From Phreatobacter sp. (GTDB taxonomy: Bacteria; Pseudomonadota; Alphaproteobacteria; Rhizobiales; Phreatobacteraceae): a stretch of DNA of 49,368 nucleotides. Below are positions 27,070 through 35,254 of the stretch, piece after piece. A program made the translations under genes and the position numbers. Positions within the stretch are counted from its first letter, which is position 1. Each line of letters opens with the position of its first letter. Location of the stretch: NCBI RefSeq assembly GCF_030691135.1, contig NZ_JAUYFA010000032.1:1-49368 (forward strand). The letters are read 5' to 3'. The notes beneath the pieces were generated by a model, which had not been told where the DNA came from, ran no database searches, and saw only the letters and a list, made by a program, of their open reading frames with translations.

Positions 27070-29768
27070 TCGGCGGCAATCCTATCGAGAGCACCCGTCT
27101 GTGTATCGATGAACCGATAGACGAAGCGGCCGTCTTCGCCGACATCAGCATCAAGCGCCGTCGGCATCCTTTCCTCGCTCATGCGACTGAGGATTTCCGT
27201 GGCGATCTCCGGCAGCAGCGTCTTGTTGACGATATGGTCGATGTTGCGCGCGCCGGTCTCGACCTCCGTGCAGCGCGTGGTGATCGCGTCGACCAGCGCG
27301 TCGCTATAAGCGAAGCGGATCTTCTGGCTCGCGAGGAGGCGATGGCCGACCTTGTCGAGCTTCAGGCGCACGATCTGCGAAAGCACGTCCGGAAGAAGCG
27401 GATAGAACGGCACGACCTGCATGCGCGCGAGCAGAGCCGGCTTGAAGTGGCGCGACAAGGTGGGCCGGATCGCATCGGCGATCTCACTGGTGGAGGGACG
27501 GTCCTCGCGCGTTCCGAGATCGGTGATGATCTCTGTGGCCAGGTTCGAGGTGAGGATGATCACCGTGTTCTTGAAATCGATGATGCGGCCCTCGCCGTCG
27601 GACAACGTCCCCTTGTCGAAGACCTGATAGAAAAGGTTGAGCACTTCCGGATCGGCCTTCTCGACCTCGTCGAGCAGCACCACAGAGTACGGGCGCTGAC
27701 GGACGGCCTCGGTGAGGATCCCGCCCTCGCCGTAACCGACATAGCCCGCCGGCGCTCCTACCAGCTTCGAGACCGTGTGCCGCTCCTGGAACTCGGACAT
27801 GTTGATGGTGATCAGAAAACGGTCGCCGCCGAACAGGAGATCGGCGAGCTGGGTCGCGAGTTCGGTCTTGCCGACGCCGGACGTCCCAACGAAAAGGAAA
27901 ACTCCCATCGGCTGGCCCGGATTGTTGACGCCGGCCTTGGCTGCCCGCATCCCCTCGTCGAGCGACTGGATCGCGTGGTCCTGGCCCTTGATGCGCTGCT
28001 GCAGGTTCAACGCCAGGCTGAGGATGGCGGTGGCCTCGTCCTTGACCATGTTGCCGGTCGGAATTCCGGTCCAGTCGGAGATGACCTGGCCGACCGCTTC
28101 CGGTGTCACCTCGAAATGGACGAGGGGCGCCCGCCCCCTTAGCGCGTCCAGCTCGATGGCCTTGGCCGCCAGTTCATCCCGCAGCAGGGCGGCGCTCTCC
28201 GCCGGGAGCTCTTCCGCGTCATCCGCTCCGGCAACAGCGCCCAGTCCGAGTTTTTGGCGCAGGCCCAGCACCTCGTCGACGAGCCGCTGCTCCTCGGTCC
28301 AGCGGACCGTCAGCGCCGCCGCCGCATCCTCGATGCGGGCGATCTCGGCGTTGATCTCGTCGACCCGCGCGCCATCCCGGCGACCGGTCGTTCCGGCGTC
28401 ACGCTCGATCGACGCCAACTCCCGGCGCAGAACCGCGATGCGCCGGTCGAGGTCCTCGATCTGAGCCGGCCGGGTGGTCATCGACAGCTTGACGCGGGCA
28501 CAGGCAGTGTCCAGCACGTCGACCGCCTTGTCGGGCAGCTGGCGGCCGGAGATATAGCGGGCCGATAGAAGTGCCGCAGCGACGAGCGCATCGTCGCGGA
28601 CATAGACGCCATGGCTCTTCTCATAGGCACCGCGCAGGCCGCGCATAATGGTGACGGCTTCCTGGGGTGACGGTTCGTCGAGCTTGACGAGCTGGAAGCG
28701 GCGGGCCAGCGCCGGATCCTTCTCGAAATATTTCTTGTATTCGCTCCAGGTCGTCGCGGCGACCGTGCGCAACTCACCACGGGCCAGTGCCGGCTTGAGC
28801 AGGTTGGCCGCGTCGCTGCCGCCGGCCGAGCCGCCGGCGCCGACCAGCGTGTGGGCCTCGTCGATGAACAGGACGAGAGGCTTGGGCGAGGCCTTGACCT
28901 CGTCGATGATGCCCTTCAAGCGGTTCTCGAACTCGCCTTTCACTCCAGCGCCCGCCTGCAGCATGCCGAGATCCAGGCTGAGCAGATCGACGTTCTTCAG
29001 AAAATCGGGGACGTCCCCCTCCGCGATCTTGAGCGCCAGGCCTTCGACCACCGCCGTTTTGCCGACGCCGGGATCGCCGACGCAGATCGGGTTGTTCTTC
29101 CGCCGCCGCCCGAGAATATCGATCATCTGCCGGATTTCGCGATCGCGCCCGAACACCGGATCGATCTTGCCGGCCCGCGCCTGGGCCGTGAAATTGATCG
29201 TGAAGCGGGCCAACGCACCGTCGGGATCGCGCTCACCGGAGGCTCGCACTGCACTGCCGGCGGACGTCGGAGCTTCGGTGGTGAGAGCACCAGCTTCCTC
29301 ACTGGAAGCAGCGACGATGGAGGCATATTTCTGTTTCAGTTCGCCAAGCGGGATCGCCCTCAAATGGTCGTACCAGTCGGCGACGCCGAAGCGCCCGGGA
29401 TTGGCGAGGGCCGTGGCGACGAGAACACCCGAGCGCATATGGCCGATCCCGAGCTCGATCGATGCAAAAAGCCAGGCATCGGCAAAGAAGTCGATCAACT
29501 GCGGCGAAAACACCGGCCGGCCGGTGTTGCCGGAACGGAACCCCTCCACGGCACGCTGCAGGTCACGCTTCAGCAGGGCGGGATCGACCTTGTAGTGAGC
29601 CAGTATCTCGGCGACGTCCCGCTGGACGTCATCAACCATCGTCAGAAGAACATGTTCGACCGTGATTTCGTAATGCCCGCGCGAGACGCACATGCCGGCG
29701 GCGTTTTCCAACGCTCGCTTGCAATAGGGGTTAAATCTGCCCAGCAACTGCTTCAGATCGACCTGCAT
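27066..29768 (-). CDS. tssH: T6SS sheath-recycling ATPase TssH (ClpV)
   Basis: 900-residue AAA+ unfoldase that disassembles contracted TssB-TssC sheaths in the cytoplasm. It has an N-terminal Clp-N domain (1-150), AAA1 with Walker A GDPGVGKT at 231-238, the ClpV-typical segment ATTWSEYKKYFEKDPALARRFQ, a middle coiled coil, AAA2 with Walker A GTSGVGKT near residue 628, and Walker B YSVVLLDEVEKAD. It differs from ClpB by the ClpV middle region and length. It lies 139 bp downstream of hcp and overlaps the activator gene by 4 bp. Confidence 0.97.
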   Translation of the reverse strand: MQVDLKQLLGRFNPYCKRALENAAGMCVSRGHYEITVEHVLLTMVDDVQRDVAEILAHYKVDPALLKRDLQRAVEGFRSGNTGRPVFSPQLIDFFADAWLFASIELGIGHMRSGVLVATALANPGRFGVADWYDHLRAIPLGELKQKYASIVAASSEEAGALTTEAPTSAGSAVRASGERDPDGALARFTINFTAQARAGKIDPVFGRDREIRQMIDILGRRRKNNPICVGDPGVGKTAVVEGLALKIAEGDVPDFLKNVDLLSLDLGMLQAGAGVKGEFENRLKGIIDEVKASPKPLVLFIDEAHTLVGAGGSAGGSDAANLLKPALARGELRTVAATTWSEYKKYFEKDPALARRFQLVKLDEPSPQEAVTIMRGLRGAYEKSHGVYVRDDALVAAALLSARYISGRQLPDKAVDVLDTACARVKLSMTTRPAQIEDLDRRIAVLRRELASIERDAGTTGRRDGARVDEINAEIARIEDAAAALTVRWTEEQRLVDEVLGLRQKLGLGAVAGADDAEELPAESAALLRDELAAKAIELDALRGRAPLVHFEVTPEAVGQVISDWTGIPTGNMVKDEATAILSLALNLQQRIKGQDHAIQSLDEGMRAAKAGVNNPGQPMGVFLFVGTSGVGKTELATQLADLLFGGDRFLITINMSEFQERHTVSKLVGAPAGYVGYGEGGILTEAVRQRPYSVVLLDEVEKADPEVLNLFYQVFDKGTLSDGEGRIIDFKNTVIILTSNLATEIITDLGTREDRPSTSEIADAIRPTLSRHFKPALLARMQVVPFYPLLPDVLSQIVRLKLDKVGHRLLASQKIRFAYSDALVDAITTRCTEVETGARNIDHIVNKTLLPEIATEILSRMSEERMPTALDADVGEDGRFVYRFIDTQTGALDRIAAE

Positions 29769-29862
29769 GGCGTATCCCCGACCCTATCCCGGCACCGACG
29801 GTGCGACGAACTCACACCCATGGGAATGAAGCCGGGTTAGGTGTCTGCCGAATGACAGGATG

Positions 29863-29884
29863 CGCCCGGCACGAATGCCGGGCG
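29863..29884 (-). promoter_or_regulatory. Strong hairpin between hcp and tssH
   Basis: Perfect 9-bp stem CGCCCGGCA / TGCCGGGCG with a 4-base loop, about 24 bases past the hcp stop. No T run follows on the minus strand, so it is not a full intrinsic terminator. The likely role is to protect the 3' end of hcp mRNA or to attenuate read-through, so that Hcp is made in excess over ClpV. This is inference from position. Confidence 0.6.
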
Positions 29885-29907
29885 CCGCGGTGCTGGATGG
29901 TGACGCC

Positions 29908-30420
29908 TTACCAGGTGTCTTCACCGGACGTCGAACCCGGGCCGTGCTCCCACTTCACCTTCTTGTAGGTGAACGACCAGTCTTCCATGCACTGGAAGTG
30001 CTTGTGCTCCGGGTCGGTGATCAGCGGCACGTAGGCCTTGCCCTCGATGAGGGTCGCCTCGTTCCAGGTCATGGTGAAGAACTTCTGCGCCTGCGGGGCG
30101 CCGCCCGGATCGGGACGGTAGAATTCGCACACGACCTCCTCGAGCATCTCGTTGGTCGCCAGTGCCTGCCAGAGCTGAGGCGACGACTTGTCGAAATACT
30201 TGGTGAAGATCACCGGCTGGTGGTTCCGGGCGCCGGTCACGACGCCCGAGGCGAGATCCCGCGGCAGCACGATGCCGGACGAGAACGCCACGACGGTGAT
30301 CATGCCCTGCAGCGTGGTATCGGCCTTCGCCACCTGACCGATGCTGTCCTTCTTGGACGCATCCTTCGAAATGTCACCCTGCTTGGTGCCCTTGATCTTG
30401 ATGTAGGATTCCAACGCCAT
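29908..30420 (-). CDS. tssD: T6SS tube protein Hcp (TssD)
   Basis: 170-residue Hcp1-family protein; hexamers stack to form the expelled inner tube. Visible features are the start MALESYIKIKGTKQGDISKDA, the VVTGARNHQPVIFTKYFDKSSPQLWQAL loop, and the C-terminal QCMEDWSFTYKKVKWEHGPG. A ribosome-binding site GAGGAG lies 8 bases upstream. It is the first gene of the minus-strand operon and has a sigma-54 promoter about 60 bp upstream. There is no C-terminal extension, so it is a structural Hcp and not an evolved Hcp effector. Confidence 0.96.
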   Translation of the reverse strand: MALESYIKIKGTKQGDISKDASKKDSIGQVAKADTTLQGMITVVAFSSGIVLPRDLASGVVTGARNHQPVIFTKYFDKSSPQLWQALATNEMLEEVVCEFYRPDPGGAPQAQKFFTMTWNEATLIEGKAYVPLITDPEHKHFQCMEDWSFTYKKVKWEHGPGSTSGEDTW

Positions 30421-30479
30421 CGTTTCGGCTCCTCGTCAATGGATGGCCGGCTCAGGAACGGCCTGCCCAGGTTCACTTG

Positions 30480-30495
30480 CGCAACGGTCATGCCA
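30480..30495 (-). promoter_or_regulatory. Sigma-54 promoter of hcp operon
   Basis: Read on the minus strand the element is TGGCATGACCGTTGCG against the consensus TGGCACG-N4-TTGCW. The invariant GG and GC have the correct 10-base spacing. Only one base of the -24 box and the last base differ. The predicted start of transcription is near 30469, giving a leader of about 48 bases before the hcp ATG. Confidence 0.82.
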
Positions 30496-30570
30496 CCTGC
30501 TTTCCAGCGCGCCGAAGCCGGAATTCACGTGGTTTTTGCTCACCTCCCGGCAAAACAACCTCTCCTCCAC

Positions 30571-30590
30571 CTGTGCAGATCCGTGCACAG
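30571..30590. promoter_or_regulatory. Perfect palindrome, candidate enhancer for the sigma-54 activator
   Basis: CTGTGCA (30571-30577) and TGCACAG (30584-30590) form a perfect 7-6-7 inverted repeat. The centre is about 86 bp from the near edge of the hcp sigma-54 promoter and about 95 bp from that of the opposite one, a usual distance for upstream activator sites of sigma-54 promoters. A further half site TGCACA lies at 30613-30618. The Fis-type HTH activator encoded at 25423-27069 is the natural candidate to bind it. Confidence 0.72.
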
Positions 30591-30674
30591 TTCAGCGTAG
30601 CGGGAGCGTTTCTGCACAATGGGACCTGCGGCTCTTCTCTCGGTGAACCCCCGAAACGTTGAACAAACTGTCAT

Positions 30675-30690
30675 TGGCACGCGCCATGCT
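30675..30690 (+). promoter_or_regulatory. Sigma-54 promoter of the spike/cargo operon
   Basis: The element reads TGGCACG-CGCC-ATGCT. It matches the consensus TGGCACG-N4-TTGCW at all positions but one and has exact GG-N10-GC spacing. Transcription should start near 30701, about 36 bases before the ATG at 30737. Because the promoter lies inside the longer open frame that begins at 30659, it supports the shorter protein start. Confidence 0.85.
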
Positions 30691-30736
30691 GGGCAGCATG
30701 GGCAAAGGCGTCCGCGCTGCGCGGACACGGAGAGCC

Positions 30737-33700
30737 ATGACGAAGATCATCAAGCCGCGCCAGTTGGGGATACTCACCAAGACCGAGCGCCGCCGTTCGG
30801 GTGTGTCTTTCGTCGTCTCGGCACTTGGGCTCGTCGACCTCCAACAGCCGACCGATTTCCTCGGCGATCAGGCCTTGTGGGCCCTTGCCGCGCAGGAATT
30901 GCCTGAAGGCACCATCCTCGACATGGCCATGCCGAAGCCCTGCGGTGAGGTTCTCGTGGCTGGAAAGGCAATGGCTCCCGGCGGCGTGCCGGTGCCCACC
31001 ATGACCGTCCAGTTCGTCGTTGGACCCGTGGCGAAGCGCCTTGCCGCCATCGGGTCGCGTACATGGACCTCTACCGCCGAGGGTGTCCGGTTCACTCCGC
31101 CGAAGCCGTTCACCGAGATGCCGCTGGTGGCGGCGCGCGCTTTCGGTGGCCCGGGTCATCCAAGCAATCCGGCGGGTCTGGGCTATCGCGCCGGCTCGCT
31201 GCTCGGTTCGGGACTTGCCGTTCCTATGCCGAACATCGAGACTCCGGACCGCCTGATCCGCAGCATCGACGACAGGCCGCCTCCAATGCTGGTCGGCGCC
31301 CTCGACCCCGCCAGCCGCGAGCGTCTGCAATATGCCGGGACGATGGACGGCGAATGGCAACGCCTCGATTTTCCCGGCCTTCCCGTCGACGCCGATCCGC
31401 GGCTGTTCCTCGTCGCTCCCCAGGACCAGCGTCGCGAAGGCTTCTTCGACGGTGATGAGCCGTTTTTGCTGCGCGGGTTTTCCGCAGCCGTGCCGGAAGT
31501 GACGGGCCGGCTGCCCGCCATGCGCGTACGCGCATTCGTCGAAAGGAGCAGCGATCCGGCAGGCCTCTATGAGCTGCCTCTGGTCATCGACACCGTATGG
31601 CTCTTCGGGTCCGTCGCCAAGGCCGTGCTGATCTACCGCGGCGCGATGCTGATCGACGACATCGACGGCAAGGACGCCAGAACACTTCTCCTGGCCTATG
31701 AAAGAAGCTCGGATGCCCCTCGCGACCCCGGCCACTACGCCGAACAGATCCGGCTGCGCGCCGATCCCGACCAAGCGGTCAAATACATGCTGGCTGACCA
31801 GTTCCTGCGGCCGGAGCGCTCTGGGGAACAGGCTGCCGAAAAGTTGGAACGCCGACGGGCCTACAACCTGACACTCTCCGAACGGACCCGAGCCGGTCAG
31901 GAACTTTCGTTTCGGCTGCTCGCTGCGAAACACGGGCTTCCCGACACCATCCTGCCGGCGCAACCGGAAAACGGCGACCCCGAAGTCTTGCTGCCGACGC
32001 CCGACGAGATCGAGAGCGGCGAGATCGACATTGCCGATTTTATCGAATCCGCCCTCGCCTTCCGGGACCGGCAAATGGCGATGCTCGAGGAGCAGCGTTC
32101 CAAATATGCGGGCGTCATGGAGGCGGCCCAGCGCATGCACGGTGATGGTGGGGCGGTCCAGGCTCTTCTCGACAGCCTGCCGGGTGCCGAAGGTGCAGAC
32201 GCGCGAGAGGCCATCGACGAGGCGCGGCGCTCCGGTGCGCCGGGCTCGATCGACGACATCCTGGCGGCCATACCCCGGCAGCAGGACGAAGACGCTGAAT
32301 TCCGCGCCGCGGCCGAGCGTTTCGCAACGCCGGGGTTCGCGAGCCTTTTCGTCGACGTTCGCGACAATCTGGCACGGGCGGACCTCTCCAGCACTCCGAC
32401 GTCTGGCCAGCCGCCGGCTCCCCCCGAGAGGGACCAGATCACCAGGCTGCGAGAAACACTCGGAGCACCGCCGGAGGCAGGTGGTCCCGACCCCAAGGCT
32501 GGACGCGATGCCCTGGCGAGGATCACTGCGGCAGAAGCCGCTGTAACAGCCGCCTTTCCACGCCTTCCACAATCGTCGGCATCACCGCTCGACGCCCTGC
32601 TCGACAGCCTGACCGTCGATCCGCCAGGTGCTTCGATTTCCGGCGACGACATCAGGACACATGCGGATGGAGCTATCGCCCATGCCGAGCAGAGCCTGAC
32701 TGAAGGTATCGCCGTTCTCCGTCTGAAATCGCCCGAGGCCGTCTATCCCGAACGGCCCCTGAGCCCGCACGTCGCCCGACGCCTCGGCGACGTGGTGCTT
32801 GCGGAGCGGGCGCGGATGGGGAGCCTCGCCGGACGCGATCTCGCTGGCGCCGACCTCTCCGGCGAGGACCTGTCCAGAACCGACTTCACCGGCGCCTTTC
32901 TCGAGCGCGCCAACCTGTCGCGGGCCATTCTGGCCGGCTCCAGCCTTGCCCGGGCTGCGATGACGGGGGCCGTCCTGTTCGGTGCCGATCTTTCCGACTG
33001 CGATTGCAGCGAGGCCAACCTGTCGGCCGCAACCCTCACGAACGCGAGCCTCGCCGGTGCGACCCTGAATGGCTGCGTGCTCATCAACACGACCCTTGAC
33101 GGCACCGACGCCTCGCGGAGCAGCTGGGACGGCGTGCGAATCCTCAACAGTTCGGCGCGCGGCCTCCGACTCGACGGCGCGCGGCTGAAAAAAGTGTCCT
33201 TCATCCAGACGCCCATGCCGGACGCATCCCTTTCCGCCGCTTCGTTGGAGGAATGCATGTTCATCGATTTGGACGCGATGAACCTTTCGGCGCGTGCTGC
33301 CTCGATCCGGCGCAGCATCTTCCTGCTCTTCAAGGCCGACCATGCGGACTTTGTCGAAGCGGTTCTCGACGACAGTGTCTTTCTGGGACCGGCGAGCCTG
33401 CGGGAATCGGATTTCACGGGCGCCAGCCTGCTGCGCACGACGTTCCAGGGCGCCGACCTGGAAGCCGGGAAGTTCGATTCAGCTCGCGGCGATCGCGCTA
33501 CGCTCGGTGACGCAAAGCTCGCGCGCGCTTCTTTGCGACTGGCCTCGCTGAAGGAGGCGATCCTCGGCAATGCCGACCTGCGTGGCATCGATGCCTTCGG
33601 TGCAAACCTGCAGGGCTGCCAACTCCGCCGCAGCGACCTCAGCGGTTCGTTGCTGCGGCAGGCGAACATGGCGAGTTCCGATCTGTCGGATGCAAATCTC

Positions 33701-33772
33701 ACCGGCGCCGACCTGACCGGCGCCAACCTCGACCAGACCCATCTTCGGATTGCGACCGATGCAGCGCAGTGA
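30737..33772 (+). CDS. DUF2169 - pentapeptide-repeat fusion, T6SS cargo adaptor
   Basis: 1011 residues from the ATG at 30737 (MTKIIKPRQLGILTK), with GGAGAG just upstream. Residues 1-330 are DUF2169: PKPFTEMPLVAARAFGG, PNIETPDRLI, AGTMDGEW, and LVAPQDQRREGFFDGDE. DUF2169 proteins act as adaptors that load effectors onto VgrG in other T6SSs. A helical, low-complexity middle (about 340-690) follows. Residues ~695-1005 are tandem pentapeptide repeats of A(D/N)LSx type, which should form a right-handed quadrilateral beta-helix. There is no recognised toxin domain. It is the first gene of the operon and overlaps the next gene by 14 bp. Confidence 0.9.
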   Translation: MTKIIKPRQLGILTKTERRRSGVSFVVSALGLVDLQQPTDFLGDQALWALAAQELPEGTILDMAMPKPCGEVLVAGKAMAPGGVPVPTMTVQFVVGPVAKRLAAIGSRTWTSTAEGVRFTPPKPFTEMPLVAARAFGGPGHPSNPAGLGYRAGSLLGSGLAVPMPNIETPDRLIRSIDDRPPPMLVGALDPASRERLQYAGTMDGEWQRLDFPGLPVDADPRLFLVAPQDQRREGFFDGDEPFLLRGFSAAVPEVTGRLPAMRVRAFVERSSDPAGLYELPLVIDTVWLFGSVAKAVLIYRGAMLIDDIDGKDARTLLLAYERSSDAPRDPGHYAEQIRLRADPDQAVKYMLADQFLRPERSGEQAAEKLERRRAYNLTLSERTRAGQELSFRLLAAKHGLPDTILPAQPENGDPEVLLPTPDEIESGEIDIADFIESALAFRDRQMAMLEEQRSKYAGVMEAAQRMHGDGGAVQALLDSLPGAEGADAREAIDEARRSGAPGSIDDILAAIPRQQDEDAEFRAAAERFATPGFASLFVDVRDNLARADLSSTPTSGQPPAPPERDQITRLRETLGAPPEAGGPDPKAGRDALARITAAEAAVTAAFPRLPQSSASPLDALLDSLTVDPPGASISGDDIRTHADGAIAHAEQSLTEGIAVLRLKSPEAVYPERPLSPHVARRLGDVVLAERARMGSLAGRDLAGADLSGEDLSRTDFTGAFLERANLSRAILAGSSLARAAMTGAVLFGADLSDCDCSEANLSAATLTNASLAGATLNGCVLINTTLDGTDASRSSWDGVRILNSSARGLRLDGARLKKVSFIQTPMPDASLSAASLEECMFIDLDAMNLSARAASIRRSIFLLFKADHADFVEAVLDDSVFLGPASLRESDFTGASLLRTTFQGADLEAGKFDSARGDRATLGDAKLARASLRLASLKEAILGNADLRGIDAFGANLQGCQLRRSDLSGSLLRQANMASSDLSDANLTGADLTGANLDQTHLRIATDAAQ

Positions 33773-34826
33773 CTTTCTCGAATGCTGCCGTCTCGGCGTT
33801 CCGGTCATCGAAGAAGACCTGTCGGCGGTCGACCTCACGGGGCTGCATATCGAAGCATGCATGATCGTAAGCTGCAATCTGACGGACGCGCGCCTCGCCG
33901 GGGCAACCCTCTCGCAGGTCACGCTGGCATCCTGCGGCACGGACGGAATCGACCTCACCGGAGTCAACCTCCTCCGGAGCAATATGGTCGAGTGCGGGCT
34001 GGCCGGCGCCTCCTTCCGCGGCGCCCACCTGTCCGAGACCAAGCTGGCGCTCTGCAATCTGACGGGCGCCGATTTCGGCGAGGCCAAGATCGACAAGTCC
34101 TTCTTCGTCGATTGCCGGCTTTCGAGCGCCAGTTTCGCTTCATCCACGCAGAATACGGTCGCCATCCTCGAATGCGACCTCGAAGGGATCATCCTCACCG
34201 ACGCGATCATCACCAATCTCGTCGCGACCAAGGCCGACCTGCGCAAAGCTGCGCTCGACGGCGCGCGGTTCGACACGATCATGTTCGTGGATGCAGACCT
34301 GAGCGGCCGTGATCTGACGTCGCTGAGTCTGACGCGGGCCAACCTGATGAAGTCCAGGCTCGTCGGCACCAACCTCTCCGGCCTCGACCTGTCGCAATCG
34401 ATCTTCCTCCAGTCAGATCTGAGAAACGCGCGCTTGGACGGTGTGACAGGTCCGATGTGCCTGTTTTCTGAAGCCGACCTGAGGAATGCGTCTCTCGCCG
34501 GCGCGAAACTGCCGAGTAGCAATTTTTCGGGGGCCAATCTCGCAGGTGCCGATCTTTCGGACGCCATTGTCACCGAAGCCATGTTCGAGCGCACGGACTG
34601 CCGGGGAACACGGTTTGATCGCACCAGCCTCGCCTATTCCCGCCTGCCCTATGCCCGCCTCGACGGCGCTTCTCTGGTGGGTGCGAGCTTCCTGCAGACC
34701 GATCTGCACGGGGTCAGCGCCGAAGGTGCGCTGTTCACCGGGACGAGCGGTTCGACCTTGACGACCCGCGTGCCGCAACTTGTCGCCGATTCCTACGACC
34801 CCCGTCGCGTCGTTCGGCGCCGCTGA
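33759..34826 (+). CDS. Pentapeptide-repeat protein
   Basis: 355 residues from the ATG at 33759, overlapping the end of the previous gene by 14 bp. Apart from ~20 N-terminal and ~25 C-terminal residues, the whole protein is pentapeptide repeats (for example DLTGVNLLRSNMVECGLAGASF, ANLMKSRLVGTNLSGLDLS), predicting one long beta-helix. It looks like a duplicated, free-standing version of the C-terminal half of the previous protein. Its role is unknown; stand-alone pentapeptide genes do accompany DUF2169 and DUF4150 genes in T6SS cargo operons, where a scaffold or adaptor role is assumed. Confidence 0.88.
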   Translation: MQRSDFLECCRLGVPVIEEDLSAVDLTGLHIEACMIVSCNLTDARLAGATLSQVTLASCGTDGIDLTGVNLLRSNMVECGLAGASFRGAHLSETKLALCNLTGADFGEAKIDKSFFVDCRLSSASFASSTQNTVAILECDLEGIILTDAIITNLVATKADLRKAALDGARFDTIMFVDADLSGRDLTSLSLTRANLMKSRLVGTNLSGLDLSQSIFLQSDLRNARLDGVTGPMCLFSEADLRNASLAGAKLPSSNFSGANLAGADLSDAIVTEAMFERTDCRGTRFDRTSLAYSRLPYARLDGASLVGASFLQTDLHGVSAEGALFTGTSGSTLTTRVPQLVADSYDPRRVVRRR

Positions 34827-34837
34827 GAGGAACGAAC

Positions 34838-35245
34838 ATGGTCTTTCAGAACGCCAACGGCCCGATCCCCGGCATCAACTTCGCCTTCCCGGACGTTTGC
34901 CTGACGCCCACGCCGGTCGGCCCCATCCCTATTCCCTATCCCAACATGCAGATGACGCCGACCGCGATCCCGGCCCAGGTCAAGGTCTTTCTGATGATGA
35001 TGCCCGCTCACAACCTGATGACCACCCATCCGATGTCGCTCGGCGATCAGCCGGGCGTCAATCTGGGACCGGCTTCGGGGATGGTCATGGGGCCGGTGCG
35101 CTCGCAATTCGGGTCCGTCAAGGTTTTTACCGGCGGCCCCCCGGCCACAAAGATGCTCAATCCGAGCGGCCATAACGGCCTCTCGCCGAACGCCGTGGGG
35201 GCGACCCTGTCCCCCTCGCAGATCAAGGTCATCATACTCAGCTGA
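34838..35245 (+). CDS. PAAR-like spike-tip protein (DUF4150)
   Basis: 135 residues with the DUF4150 pattern throughout: NFAFPDVCLTPTPVGPIPIPYPNM, PAHNLMTTHPMSLGDQPGVNLG, and FTGGPPATKMLNPSG. Such proteins fold like PAAR tips and sharpen the VgrG spike. There is no C-terminal extension, so this is a bare tip without a fused toxin. A clear ribosome-binding site (GAGAGGAA) precedes the ATG. It stands immediately before vgrG (9-bp gap), the expected partner. Confidence 0.93.
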   Translation: MVFQNANGPIPGINFAFPDVCLTPTPVGPIPIPYPNMQMTPTAIPAQVKVFLMMMPAHNLMTTHPMSLGDQPGVNLGPASGMVMGPVRSQFGSVKVFTGGPPATKMLNPSGHNGLSPNAVGATLSPSQIKVIILS

Positions 35246-35254
35246 GGTGTCGCC

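Noticed and set aside
30659-30736. TTG start at 30659 for the DUF2169 protein
   Set aside because: The sigma-54 promoter at 30675-30690 lies inside this extension, and DUF2169 proteins begin with a motif like that at 30737.
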